Assembly (NCBI GenBank): GCA_031771865.1
Contig: JASISA010000042.1
Span: 2,498,870-2,562,869, forward strand
Length of the DNA stretch: 64,000 bases
Reading direction: 5' to 3'
Source: Nothophaeocryptopus gaeumannii
Taxonomy: Eukaryota > Ascomycota > Dothideomycetes > Mycosphaerellales > Mycosphaerellaceae
Part shown: one piece after another, positions 1 through 10,102 of the stretch
Layout: every line of letters begins with the position of its first letter
Numbering within the stretch: the first letter of the stretch is position 1
Program-made: the position numbers and the translations under genes
The notes under the pieces: generated by a model
What the model was told of the DNA's origin: nothing
What the model saw: the letters and a program-made list of their open reading frames with translations, nothing else
Database searches by the model: none

Positions 1-1795
1 GGGTCCTGGATTCCGGAGCTACGCGACATATGACTGGTGATCGAGACTGGTTCGTTAACTATTTGCCCTATTAGGGGCAAGTAACTATTGCGAACGGCAA
101 GGCCCTAGAGATTCAGGGCAAGGGAACGGTTAAGGTGTTCATCAATGGTGACAAGATACCAACTCCTATTACGGAGGTATTCTATGTCCCAGAGATCGGA
201 TATAACCTGCTGTCAATACCGCAGCTAACGGGTCGCCGTATCTTTACGGCATTTGACGACAAGAAGGCCATCCTTACTCGAGATAAGAAGGTCATAGCTA
301 AAGGAACCCTCTACGGAAAGACTTATACCATTCGGATGACAAAGGCAAAGGTGCAAGCAAACATAGCCGTTGCTAAACAGGACGAGTCGCTCCTATGGCA
401 TCGACGGCTTGCGCACCCTAGCGACGAGAAGCTGAAGGTCATTTCAGGGGCAGTTAACGACATCCCAGCTGTAGCTAGCCTAACCTCAGTATGCGAGACT
501 TGCGCTATAACAAAGGCTACGCGGCAGCAGGGCAGACAGCCCGCATAGAGAGCTATAGAGAAGCTCGAAAGGGTCCATATGGATTATTGGGGACCATACA
601 AGCATAGTACGATCGGAGGGAATCGGTACATGCTAACAATCACAGACGACATGACACGGAAGTCATGGATTACCCTATCGAGAGACCGAACAGCGATCTA
701 CTCGGATTTTGCAGGGTGGTTAGCTATAGCTGAAAGAGATTCAGGCTGTAAGCTAAAGACCATTCGGGCCGATAATGCACCAGAAATCGTAGCATTGATC
801 AAGGGCCTCGATGGCGTAGTTATGGAGCCAGCAGTAATATACACCCCGGAGCAGAATGGGGTTGCGGAACGGCTCAATCGAACGTTGATTACGAAGGCGA
901 GATCGATGCTCGCCGCAGCAGAGCTGCTAAAGAAGCTTTGGGGAGAAGCTGTGCATACAGCCTGCTATCTGAAGAACCGGACTCCCATTAGAGGCATAGA
1001 GAAGACGCCGGAAGAGTTATGGACAGGGAAGAGACCAAATTGCGGCCATCTACGAGTATTTAGCTGCATTGCGTACCCATTCATCCCGTCAGTTAAGCGA
1101 GACAAGCTTGACAATTCAGCGGCCAAAGGGGTATTCGTCGGCTACACCCAATCACTGAAGCAGTACAGGATCTGGGAGCCAAAGAGTAATACTGTGAAGC
1201 TCTACACAAGTGTCGAGTTTGACGAGTCGACAAAGGGTGGTTCGCTAGCAAAGAATGCAGAACCCTACAGACTAGGTGAATGGATCCAAGATAGTGTCTT
1301 TGACCTCGAGGGGAATGAAGTCCCTAATGCTAAGACGCGAGAAGAGCCCCGGCAGAGGGAGGCGCAACAGGAAGAGGCACACGAAGGTCCATCCAATGAA
1401 GAAAGAGACTCGATTACAGTAGCCGAACCGACACGGCGAACTGGAAGGGAGAGACGACTCCCCGCTCGTTTTAGAGAGGAAGAGCGACTCGCATTGCGAG
1501 TAGATTATCGACCACATACGGAGATCAAGATCCCCCAAACTTGGCTAAAAAGGAGGCTCGGAAGGCTGCAAATACAGCGGTCAGAGAGTCCAAGAATGCG
1601 GCTCAACAGCTACACCAATCACTTCAGCAGTCAGTCAAGAAGCCAAAGCGACAAACCAAGGCTACCAAAGCGTTGAAAGAGCTGGTGTTGCTTCCTCCTC
1701 CTATGCAGAAGCCAGAGCAGCCAGAAAGCAGTTTGCAGGCCAATCGTCGTATAAGAAAGCCACCTGCATGGCTGGAACGCTATGACTCTAAATGA
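1..1795 (+). mobile_element. Copia (Ty1) retrotransposon fragment: protease, gag-pre-integrase, integrase
   Basis: One frame from base 3 reads the aspartic protease motif DSGATRHM, then a gag-pre-integrase zinc-binding block (LLWHRRLAHPS, about 393-430), then the integrase core. The integrase shows the WGP start near 585, a catalytic Asp in IRADNAPE and a catalytic Glu in YTPEQNGVAERLNRT. The frame is broken by TAG at 72-74 and at 546-548. A shift near 1540 moves the reading to a Lys/Gln-rich linker ending RIRKPPAWLERYDSK at about 1795, which normally precedes the reverse transcriptase. No RT, RNase H or LTR follows, so the element is truncated on the right; its left end lies outside the window. 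It is a dead copy. Confidence 0.93.
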
Positions 1796-2110
1796 TGATT
1801 GCATGCATCATTAGCTACAATAGGAATCAACAATGGAGTGATTTGGACTGTTGGTAGTTGAGTTATTCGAGTGCAAAGCATTGAATCCATTCTGAAGATT
1901 TTGATCGTCACGCGGGGAAAACCCTTATGCGCTTGCCGAGCCGACGCGCCCACCTCGCCCGCTTGGCGCATCTCGCCCATGTTGCTAATCGCCCATTGCG
2001 CCCGCCACGTCTACTGCACTCGCCTCATCTATCGCCTATCACGCCCATCTTGTCCACCTCGCCCAGCCTGCGCCGTCCGCCCTGTCCGCTGTCTACAGCG
2101 CTATTTTGCA

Positions 2111-3364
2111 ATGGTACAAACTTGTGACATCTGCCAGGCTCCAGTTCCCCATGGCCACCTTGCTCGGCATAAGAGGAGAAAGCATAGCAACGCTCCCTTA
2201 CCGGGGCCTTCTTCGACACCGGTCGAGCAATCTAAGCAGATTAGTGATGTTCTACTTGCTTGTGGTCTCGATCCTGAACAACTAGGCGACTGGAACATCG
2301 ACATGCTCAATAAGCTACCAAATATTCGAAACTGGAGACCTACACCTTGTCGCCATCATACCCCGTGGCGAGTCATTGCGGACGCAGAGCTACACGTCCT
2401 GCCCAGTTTAGAGGACTTGCTCGTAGATATCGCGTATCGCGCGCGAAGAAATGGCGGTATGCCTACAGGGACGGAGGTGTGGCAGGAAAACGATCGCCTG
2501 GATTTCACGCCTACTGAGTAGGTGGCATGGACGAAACGAATCCTTAAAGGCGAGCAGGTGCTAACACGAGTGCTTAATATGCCTATGGCCCATATGATAG
2601 CGGCGGATACGAGCCAGGAGTACCGTCGTTGCGTAGCAGAGGTCGCCGCACGATACATACCAATGCAAGAAGCACACGATCTCCGTCAAAACCAGCCTAG
2701 TGCCAATATTACTCCGCGCGGGACTAGAACGGAAGTGCACCATGATTCTGAGCATCATATCTCAACCGCCTTCGGATTGGCTAGTCGCAAACGCAGCCCT
2801 TTGAAACTGTGGCTGCTATGGCCATCTACAGAGCTGCGCTACCTCGCAACGTGCTACAGCAACACGAACGCAGCCCTACTCCGGATGGACCATGGCTCCT
2901 TCTTTGTACAAATGCCAGGGGAGTCGGTGTTCGTGCCACCTAACTCGCCTCATGCTGTTGTTGCACTGGAATCTTGCTACTTATACGGGCATACCTTCTC
3001 GACCGATTCCTGGGCCTATGAACCATCCACTGTCCTCGTTGAAATGAGGGCTGGTGAGCCGGAAGACAAAGCTTGCCGGGAGCGTGTCAACCGACTGCGT
3101 CTTAGTCTACGCAGCAGCGAGTTTCGCCAGGCGTATATCGATCAATTCCTTGAGACATGGGCAATAGAGGCGCCGGTACTTCGCGGTCAGAGAGATGAGT
3201 TCGAGCACCTGGTAGCGCTATGGACGGAGGACGTTCTCGAGACTCGGTCATGTGCTTGGTGTGTCGCAGCGGGTAGGCCAGAGCTTTACGACATAGGGAT
3301 GGATAGCGGCGAGCACGCGACAGCTCATTTAGATGGCCGCATGCCTGCGACAAGCAGGACATAA
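2111..3364 (+). pseudogene. C2H2-like / JmjC-like protein gene with an in-frame amber stop
   Basis: One frame from ATG 2111 to TAA 3364 is interrupted only by TAG at 2519-2521. The N-terminus has a C2H2-like finger (CDICQ...HLARHKRRKH). The second half looks like a JmjC/cupin Fe(II)-2-oxoglutarate fold: an H-x-D metal pair in EVHHDSEHH, a Lys in LKLWLLWP, and the distal His in PPNSPHAVVALE. The intron that would remove the stop (GT 2518, AG 2549) is 32 nt and changes frame, so splicing is unlikely to rescue it. Either a nonsense-mutated gene or two fragments. Lying just right of the Copia fragment, it may have been damaged with it. The JmjC assignment rests on motif spacing only. Confidence 0.6.
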
Positions 3365-3836
3365 GACGGCTAGCTTCTAATGGCTGTAAACCTGCTGAAG
3401 CGGCTGCTTATTCACGCCACCCCCTCCCATCGGCGCCGTTGGACAGAAACAAACAACGCAAGCTGGAGAAATCGTGCCTTCAAGATGGTGGTGAAGCACT
3501 TGTTCAATGTGTACACCGAACACATTCCTAGCCCCTAGTCTCACGTCCACTCCTGCTGGATATGCTCCTGGAGCTCTCACTGTATCTGGTCCTCAACATC
3601 GCGATCTTTGGCAGCCGGACTGCTCTTGGCAATTTATGCTCGGATCTGGCACTCCAATCGCCTAGACCACACGCTCATCGACTGCAGGAAGTATGTCTGG
3701 ATACAATTCTTCAACCCATAAGTCTTTTAGATTGCTAGCCTATTGGCTCAGTATCAGCCGTTTTCGGCCAGTTTCACAATGAAACTGGAACTGAGGCACT
3801 ACACTAGTTCACCACACTGAATGTACCATCAACTCT
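3365..3836. other. Intergenic, with one short hairpin
   Basis: I see no convincing gene in this stretch. It holds a perfect inverted repeat with 9-bp arms, CCAGTTTCA at 3768-3776 and TGAAACTGG at 3780-3788, separated by 3 bases. It could be a transcription terminator hairpin or a chance palindrome. Confidence 0.4.
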
Positions 3837-4352
3837 CTACGAAGCAGGCTCCTCATCGTCTACAACATGCACGTAATAGACGTCTTCGTCATCTTTCGCG
3901 GCCTCAGAGTCCTTGTCGATAGCCTTGCTTTCACGGACTATGTCCTCGTTCTCCACATCAGCGGCCTTCAAATCCTCGAACCTGGCCTCGGCCACTTCCA
4001 CCGAATCATCATCGCCTTTCAAAACATTGTCCGAAGAGAAACCACCGTTAGGTTCATAAGGGTTCACTTCCAACTGCTTTCGGAACCAGCCTCTCGACGC
4101 TATAACGTGCAAGCGATATGCGAAGACAATATTATTCTCCTCGCCTTCGTGGGATTTGACGGTTTTTTGGAAGGCAGTCCCGCGTGACGTGCCAAAGTCA
4201 CCACCTACAGACAATTCTTCTGTAGCTGTGGCGCTCGCTCCGGCTGTGGTCTGTTGGTCTTCTGTACCATAGGTGGTATATTTGAAGCCTCGAGCGATCT
4301 TGAGGCCTGTGATCATGAACACTGGCTTCCCTGCACCGGCGCCCGCTTTCAT
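3837..4352 (-). pseudogene. C-terminal piece of a conserved fungal hypothetical protein
   Basis: The 171-codon frame carries the phrase VFMITGLKIARG near its start and ends in a long acidic tail (KDDEDVYYVHVVDDEE). That phrase is familiar to me from large uncharacterised ascomycete proteins that usually have a longer N-terminal part. Here the frame begins exactly where a WD40 fragment of opposite orientation starts (about 4350), so the N-terminal part appears lost by rearrangement. No enzyme motif is visible. Confidence 0.45.
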
Positions 4353-4474
4353 CGCGCTCCAGTCAGTGGCCTTTTCGCCAGACAGTCAGGTCATTGCATC
4401 GGCATCTAATGACAAGACAGTGCTGATGGAATGGAATAACAAGACGGCTCGTAAGCTCCATACGGGACTTCATA
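4350..4474 (+). pseudogene. WD40-repeat fragment (remnant of a NACHT/WD40 type gene)
   Basis: About 40 codons read as one WD40 blade, with SVAFSPDSQVIASASNDKTV followed by a W in the expected place. The blade is cut at its right end by the LTR that begins at 4475. In fungi such blades mostly come from STAND/NLR-type proteins, which is inference here because no NACHT sequence is present. Confidence 0.6.
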
Positions 4475-4600
4475 TGTCTAACAAATGAGTGTCGAGGGTG
4501 ACCGCCTATATACCTCAGTGTTGAGCATCGCTGGGCATCCATGAAACCACCCTGAAACAGATCAGCACATTTGGGCATCTACTATACCTTATCTCCAACA
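4475..4600 (-). repeat. Probable Copia LTR (126 bp)
   Basis: Bounded by TGT at 4475 and ACA at 4600, next to a purine tract at 4601-4611 on the coding side. No partner LTR is in the window. The 5 bases at 4470-4474 (TCATA) would be the left target duplication. Confidence 0.55.
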
Positions 4601-4973
4601 CTCCCCCTACTTCTTCTACTTCTGCAAAAGAGGAAGAAGTCTCTAACACTCTAGCGTGCATTTATGCATGCCTCCTTTAGGATGCTCTCATCTTCGCAAG
4701 ACCAATACCTTCCACATTCTCTTCGTGTCGCTGACGAGCAAGAGGCTTTGTGAGGCAGTCTGCTAACATATCCTTTGTCGGGATATAAGAGATCGAGACC
4801 CTCCTGTCTTCGATTAACTCTCGAACGTAATGAGCGCTCACATCAATGTGCTTTGTTTGTGCGTGGAACTCCGGATTCTTCACAAGGGCGATAGCTCCCT
4901 GATTATCCTCAAACACCGTAATAGGCGTTCGCACGCCAGCGATGGTTGCGGCACAGTAGTTTCTGGAGGGCAT
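4475..4973 (-). mobile_element. Copia element 3' end: RNase H fragment, polypurine tract and LTR
   Basis: On the minus strand, 4973-4677 encodes the Copia RNase H C-terminus, with FEDNQGAIALVKNPEFHAQ and the TKHIDV...YIPTKDMLADCLTKPL block. It is followed by a purine run at about 4611-4601 and a short LTR-like segment, 4600-4475. Read on the plus strand that segment starts TGTCTAACA and ends TCTCCAACA, the usual TG...CA inverted ends, and it has a TATATAGG box inside. The LTR abuts a WD40 fragment, so the element inserted there. Upstream RT, integrase and 5' LTR are missing. Confidence 0.8.
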
Positions 4974-5174
4974 ATGCGCCTTTTATTTAAGGAGGGCAGA
5001 CGCGACGCAGAGAACTCTCCTGTGCTTTATTCGCAGCAGCAGTCTTCCTCTTTTCGAGCAGCAGCAGTCTTCACAGCAGCAATATTGCGCGAATCATGGC
5101 TTGTCTCACGCCCGCGCTGGACGACATGTTTTCCTACACGGGACCTCCCCAGCAGGACACGAAGCCTTCGACAA

Positions 5175-6168
5175 ATGGATCTCGGGAAATCACCAACATG
5201 GTCCTTCACGACAGCAGCCCGTGCCGGACCGCCCTTTAATTCGATTGTGAAGACTCCTGCGCCTCCAGCAAAGCTTTGGCAGGTGACAGCGGGATCTCGT
5301 GTGTCGCTCGCGACTTCATCCTCCACGTTGCAGTGTGCTTCGGACATCACAACGGCAAATATGCCTTCCAAGTCCAGCATGAAGCCACCGGTGGCTCCCT
5401 CATCATCCCCCGGAATGCCAAACCGATCTCTCGCGAGCGTAGCAAGCACAGCTTCTCCTCGCAGACCGTTAGGTGCCAGTAGGACATCGTCCAAAGACCA
5501 CACCCCCAAGGAGCCAAAACGCGTTCTCGGTGCCGCCGACGCTGTCTCCTCTAAAGCTGTGTCTCCGAGCAGCTCGGCCGTGGGACCATACCAGACGCCC
5601 AAAATAGAGTCTCGCCAGCAGTCCAGCAATCGATCCTCCAACATTGGCGATCATACTCACAGAAAGCCATCTCCACCAAGTTCCCCCCAACCTTCTCGCA
5701 CTCCATCTCTGCTACATGACGACGACTTGCCTTCAAGCGACGAGGTTCGCACCTACGAAGACTCTGCGCGGGCGTCAGCGCCGACGGCGCCCGGGAAGTG
5801 TGACGCCCACCTGGGAGGTGAACGCCCCGACACGGTATGCCTGAATGGATCATTTGGAATGGAACATGTTTGCTAACTCACGGCAGCTGCCCTGTCCTCT
5901 TGACACTGGTGGAAAGAAGCGGAAGCGGACATCATCAGGGGGCGCTGGTGGCAAGAAACGGAAGCGGGTGGCTCCCATGTGGGAGGTGGATCGCGTGATA
6001 CGCGCCGCACACGTCCGAGGCAGCGACCAGCACTTCTTTCTCGTCAGATGGAAGGATACTTGGGAGCCAGCTGAATACCTTGACGACTGCGCTGAAGACG
6101 CGATCGATGGATTTGCTCAAGTAGCGAAACCTCACGACTATGAGACCTGGAGTGATAGATACTACTAG
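5175..6168 (+). CDS. Small chromodomain protein, two exons
   Basis: Exon 2 (5887-6168) encodes a chromodomain: WEVDRVIRAAHVRG..., HFFLVRWKDTWEPAEYL, with the aromatic cage residues of HP1-type domains, followed by a short helix. Two basic stretches of the KKRKR type just before it look like nuclear localisation signals. Exon 1 is Ser/Pro/Thr-rich and probably disordered. The intron 5835-5886 (52 nt) has GT-AG ends and a perfect GCTAAC branch site, and it joins the two frames exactly. The start is uncertain: ATG 5175 is the first plausible one, and the frame stays open upstream to 4830, inside the Copia fragment. Likely a chromatin reader of methylated histone tails; it is not part of a recognisable transposon polyprotein. 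Confidence 0.72.
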
Positions 6169-6230
6169 ATATCTGCTCTCGAATTACGCCGTTGCTTCCA
6201 ACCCGCCTCCTGTATATCTCACTCGCCTCA

Positions 6231-7358
6231 TCATGGCACACTTTGCTTGGCCGACCTGAGCCATAGGCTCTCAGGGATCAGTGACTGCGCACAGTAAGGG
6301 CAGCACGGGTTTGGGTTGAACCCTCCTGGTCCGGTCGTAATGATTGTGCCGACACACCCCCGGCATAGTTGATGCCTGGCGGAGCAGCATAGTTCCACAG
6401 CCCGCTCGTGCTCGAAATCGCAGCCGCACAACGGACATGAGTCGCGCGACGCCTCAAAGTCGACGGCCGGCTTTAGGTAGAAGACAAGGTTGTTCCGTAT
6501 GTACATAGACTCTGTGAAGTCTAGACGCACATTGACCGCCGGGCCGGACTGCCTAAGGTTGCTATAGAGTCCCGACTCCAAATCCCTATACCTAACGATG
6601 GAATTGATGCCGAAGTCAGCCAGGTAGGTAGCGAGTGTCTGGTGGCGGTCGTCGTCAACGCGGTACATACATGTATTTGGCAGTGGCCATCGCGCTCGAG
6701 TCGTTCTCCACCTAGATATTCCAAGTTCCAGGTCACAGCGTGGGAAGGCGGCTAAGGGAAATCCCCACTGGATGAAAGCATCTTTCACATGGAGTGCGAT
6801 ATGGCTTAATCCGCCATCCAGAGCCGCTCTGCCGCGACGTTCCCCCTGTGGTGTCCTAAGCCAGTCCTCAAAAACGCAATTAGCCCTAGTGAATAGATCC
6901 CTGAAGAGATCGTAGTTCGACAGTGCTTCTGGGGTGCGTGGACGCTGGTCTGATTCGCGCAACCTGGAATCGGATAATGCCCAGTAAACGAGCTCGTCGA
7001 GTGAGGCTTCTAATGTTTCAGATTCCGGGTTTGTCGACAGCATTTTGAGGATATGGCAAATATACTGCCAAACCTCGAGAGGTTCCGTCGACTCCTCATG
7101 CCCCTCGTTATGGGACGCGATCCACGCCTCGGCGCTAGTATCGATTATACCATCATCGCTACTAACATCGCAGGCGCGGTCGCTGTCATGATCGTTCGCT
7201 ACTAATTCTTCCTCCGACGGTCGAGTTGCAGCCGCTAGTCGCCCTGCTGGGAGAAGGGCATCGAGATCGTCGTCGCGAGGTGGTGGGATCGCTCGTCGCG
7301 AGTTCTGGATCCTATTCGCAAGGCGTGCTATCTTGGTACCGACTGTTGCCATTCTCAA
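6231..7358 (-). CDS. RING-type zinc-finger protein, 375 aa
   Basis: A single uninterrupted frame. The C-terminal region (about residues 308-356) has RING-like Cys/His spacing: CPLCGCDF..., CCSARHQLCRGCV, then NPCCPYC. The rest has no domain I recognise, and the N-terminus is polar with acidic stretches. A RING would suggest E3 ubiquitin ligase activity, but this is inference. An in-frame alternative start is two codons further in (7352). A GCCCGTTTC promoter motif found before several other genes lies 101 bp upstream of the start. Confidence 0.75.
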   Translation of the reverse strand: MRMATVGTKIARLANRIQNSRRAIPPPRDDDLDALLPAGRLAAATRPSEEELVANDHDSDRACDVSSDDGIIDTSAEAWIASHNEGHEESTEPLEVWQYICHILKMLSTNPESETLEASLDELVYWALSDSRLRESDQRPRTPEALSNYDLFRDLFTRANCVFEDWLRTPQGERRGRAALDGGLSHIALHVKDAFIQWGFPLAAFPRCDLELGISRWRTTRARWPLPNTCMYRVDDDRHQTLATYLADFGINSIVRYRDLESGLYSNLRQSGPAVNVRLDFTESMYIRNNLVFYLKPAVDFEASRDSCPLCGCDFEHERAVELCCSARHQLCRGCVGTIITTGPGGFNPNPCCPYCAQSLIPESLWLRSAKQSVP

Positions 7359-7458
7359 TAAGCTATGTAACTGCTAGATGGACTTGGTGGAGCCTCCGCA
7401 TGTTATACCTCTGTTGTGGACCTGAATGGTCTTCTTACTGCTTGTTTGGGCCTTCTGA

Positions 7459-7467
7459 GCCCGTTTC
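7459..7467 (-). promoter_or_regulatory. GAAACGGGC-type promoter motif, RING gene
   Basis: GCCCGTTTC on the plus strand, 101 bp upstream of the RING gene start at 7358. Same core as the motifs before the ferric reductase, secreted-protein, MADS-like and pseudokinase genes. Confidence 0.4.
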
Positions 7468-7830
7468 ATAATTGAAGAACGAAGGTTATTTTCTATTCCA
7501 CCCTTAGCGCTGCCCCACCAAACAGCCCGTCTTATTGGCGGAGGGCCCTGGTTTTGCAAGGATGACTTTAAGTCGAATGACCCTCCGATGCACGAAGACT
7601 CTGTAGACTGATTGGTCAAGATAGGTAGCGGGACTCGGGCCGCGGCCAGTCCATATCGTATTAAGAGGCAATACATGGGTAATAAGGATTCAGTTCAACG
7701 GTTTACAGTAATTATGCGAGTTATAGACATCTGAGACACTTAATCTCAGTGCTTGAACCTCGTGGCTTCGTGCTGTCTGTCTTATTGTGGGTGCTAGAGA
7801 GTCGCCTTTTCGGATCCCTGCGACAGCACC

Positions 7831-8174
7831 CTATCCCCATAAATTGGCGATTCGAGGAAATCCCGGACACTGACAGTACTCTATTGTGTCGCACGGTGTG
7901 CTAAATTACGTGAGCACTTAGATGCAGGCGAAGGACAGTACACGCCTTACCAAGTTCCACCTCTCGTAAAGCATCGATTATACCACTGGCATATTTCACA
8001 AGCTCGAGGATGGCAGTTGCTTAAGGATTTAGTCGGCGATGGATTGAAAGTATTCGTAGTAAGTGTCATCGGGCCTGTGGTAGGTGTTGTCGAGAGGAAG
8101 GGCTGTTGGTAGCCTTGCTGTGCACAAGCGAGGGAGGCATACGCACAAAGCAAAACCCCGCTGATAGGAGCCAT
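7831..8174 (-). CDS. Small secreted 8-cysteine protein, family copy 1
   Basis: Start ATG 8174; the first 17 or so residues form a signal peptide (MAPISGVLLCAYASLACA). Exon 1 is 8174-7951 and exon 2 is 7900-7831, with a 50-nt GTAAGG...TTTAG intron; the product is 97 aa. Without splicing it would stop after 75 aa. The mature part is Thr/Pro-rich, then cysteine-rich with the core C-HPRA-CEICQWYNRC followed by four more cysteines in exon 2, eight in all. The same C-x4-C-x2-C-x5-C core with CEICQWYNRC recurs in the secreted protein at 22194-22535, which also has eight. Function unknown; an apoplastic effector or antimicrobial-like role is only a guess. A CTGTTTCGG element lies 106 bp upstream. Confidence 0.65.
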
Positions 8175-8644
8175 ACCTTGACAGAGGACGGTGAGGCAGC
8201 GCGGCTCGATAAATACAGCGGCTCTTAGGGCGTCCCGCCCTTTGTGGGCTTTGACAGGCACTTTTTGGCGCTTTTCGCACTGTTTCGGACGGCACCAGGC
8301 AGCCTCCAATCAGACCCGAAGCCGCGAGGTCTCGGCAGAAAGAAGCTCCGGCTCCGTGTCTGAGATTCTGAAGGAACGAAAGGCACGTGTTCAGTATCAC
8401 ATGGCTTGCAAGGCGGTCGTGACTGTACAACGTAGAGAACTTCTCCAGAACCATCAAATTTTGCTTGCAAGATGATTGCCTTTCTCACATTCTGGGGAGG
8501 CCTAGTGTAACACCTTTCAAGGTTGCATTTAGCCCGCAGTTCCACATCCTATAGTAAGGGACTGACTCATGCAGCTGTTCAGCCCCGCCGTCTTCAGCTC
8601 GACATCATCTACACACCAGTATTATAATCCGCGCATCGAAAAGG

Positions 8645-9056
8645 ATGGCCCCCGACAGTAACTGGAGCCTGGACGGACTAAAAATGCTCGAGCCTATAGA
8701 AGGTCTTGCAGACATGGAGGAGGAACACCGCCACGAGATTGAGGAGGCAAAGTCGGACCCTCGGCCTAGCACCACCTCTTTTTCCATCACGACAAAGTTG
8801 CGAGATAGCATGCAAGCGCTCGCACAGGTAAGGAGATCCCTCCTTGCAATTCAGCATCTGCGCTAGCTAAAGAAGCAAAGACTTTCAGAGAGAGATATCC
8901 GACTACCACTTTCACAATTGCTCATCCGGTCTACGTCTTCAAGAGCTGCCCCCCGCGCGCGATGCCCGGATTTCAAAAGACTGGCTACGTCGTCCTTCGG
9001 AGTCGCGTTTTGGAGACTGGCAGCGTCCATTGGGGCCAGGATCTGGACGTCATTGA
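8645..9056 (+). CDS. Possible two-exon gene of unknown function, antisense to its neighbour
   Basis: ATG 8645 opens an acidic N-terminus (EPIEGLADMEEEHRHEIEEA). A donor at 8828 (CAG|GTAAGG) and an acceptor at 8888 (TTTCAG) give a 61-nt intron and an open second exon to TGA 9056, 116 aa in total. An alternative acceptor at 8872 leads to a different tail. The second exon overlaps the 3' part of the minus-strand gene at 8863-10102, so at least one of the two models is probably wrong in the overlap. No domain recognised. Confidence 0.3.
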
Positions 9057-10102
9057 AGAAGGCTGTTACATACTGTTCGGGGTGAACTGACATATTGCTT
9101 CCACCATGCGTCAAAGGCCTCATATTCGAGGGTTTCAATTGGAGCCCAGATCTGACTAGATTGTGCAGCTGGCCTCCAACCCACAAGAGAAATGCTGGCG
9201 TGATCCTCAGAATGAGAAGAAGCTGATGCGGTTGTCGCCTGACCAGGCGTGCTGTTCTCGTTCGCAATCCATGGTGCAGAAGTAATCGGCAGCGTGCTGC
9301 TATTATGAGCTTCGGAAGCATTAGTGATGCCGCGTGGCTTGGGGTGTGCCAACGAACCTTCATAGATCTGAGCGCATTGCAAGAACCAAATGCGTGCTCT
9401 TCGGCAAGTGGTTAAGACCCATTCTTCTGCAGCTAGGCAGCAAATCAGTCGAGACAACACTGGGAAGTCCAGGCGTCTCAAGGCAGCCGAAGCGATCCAC
9501 AATACAGCAGATATACTCTCACATCTCCATAAATGCTCGAGTAGGAGGATTTTCTGCCCAACACAGACGGCTCTGCAGTATTTCTGACGAAAGCTCGCAT
9601 GGGTGCCAGTCCACGCCTGAAGCAAGTCATCTAGAGCATAGATGTTCTGCTTAGCGGAAGTACCGGGGTTGGCTTTCAGGTCATCCAGTCTGGTCGTTCT
9701 TGTGACTTTACGTTGGCCCTGATCATACTCAAGCGCCAGAGTCCGAGCTGCAAGGTAGGCCAAAAGGCGACTGCAAGGGGTGTCCTTGCCTCCGGTTGTG
9801 CAGAGACTGAAGTGAAAGACGCGACTGTCTACGGTTGACGAGAGATCCTGGAGGACCGTGATGCTCGATGGATCGATCTGGGTGAGCTCGTGGACTTCGT
9901 GTTGCCGGCGTTGTATGGTGCCCAGGACCGCATGAAACAAAGTGGCTTTACGGTTGGGTCGCTCAGCCTTACGTACAATGCTCTCGATTCTAGCCAGGTA
10001 GGGTGTTATGTTCTCGACCGGCTCATTTTTGAGCGTTGACAGAAGTGCCTCAACCTGCGAGGCAGCAGCCATAGCGGAGGAAGCGCAGCAAACGGCGGGC
10101 AC
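8863..10102 (-). CDS. Hypothetical protein, probably frameshifted near its C-terminus
   Basis: The main frame (10102-9050, 350 aa) starts near an Ala-rich stretch and has a helical middle part containing several Trp and Cys residues. After EYEAFDAWWKQ the frame soon stops, while the next frame stays open to 8863 with a natural-looking tail (HPEQYVTAFFNDVQILAP...). No intron of normal size connects them, so I read this as a one-base frameshift around 9100 or a wrong C-terminus. ATG codons at 10102 and 10072 are both possible starts. No domain recognised. Confidence 0.45.

Noticed and set aside
3768..3788. Hairpin as a regulatory RNA
   Set aside because: Arms of only 9 bp and no flanking transcript evidence; listed only as a short inverted repeat.
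5027..5644. 205-aa minus-strand frame opposite the chromodomain gene
   Set aside because: The plus frame joins to the chromodomain by a perfect intron with a GCTAAC branch; the minus frame has no domain and ends in antisense low-complexity sequence.
4830..5876. Long plus-strand frame starting inside the Copia fragment, as a 348-aa gene
   Set aside because: Its first 100 codons lie antisense to Copia RNase H or read a repetitive leader; only the 3' part, spliced to the chromodomain exon, is kept.
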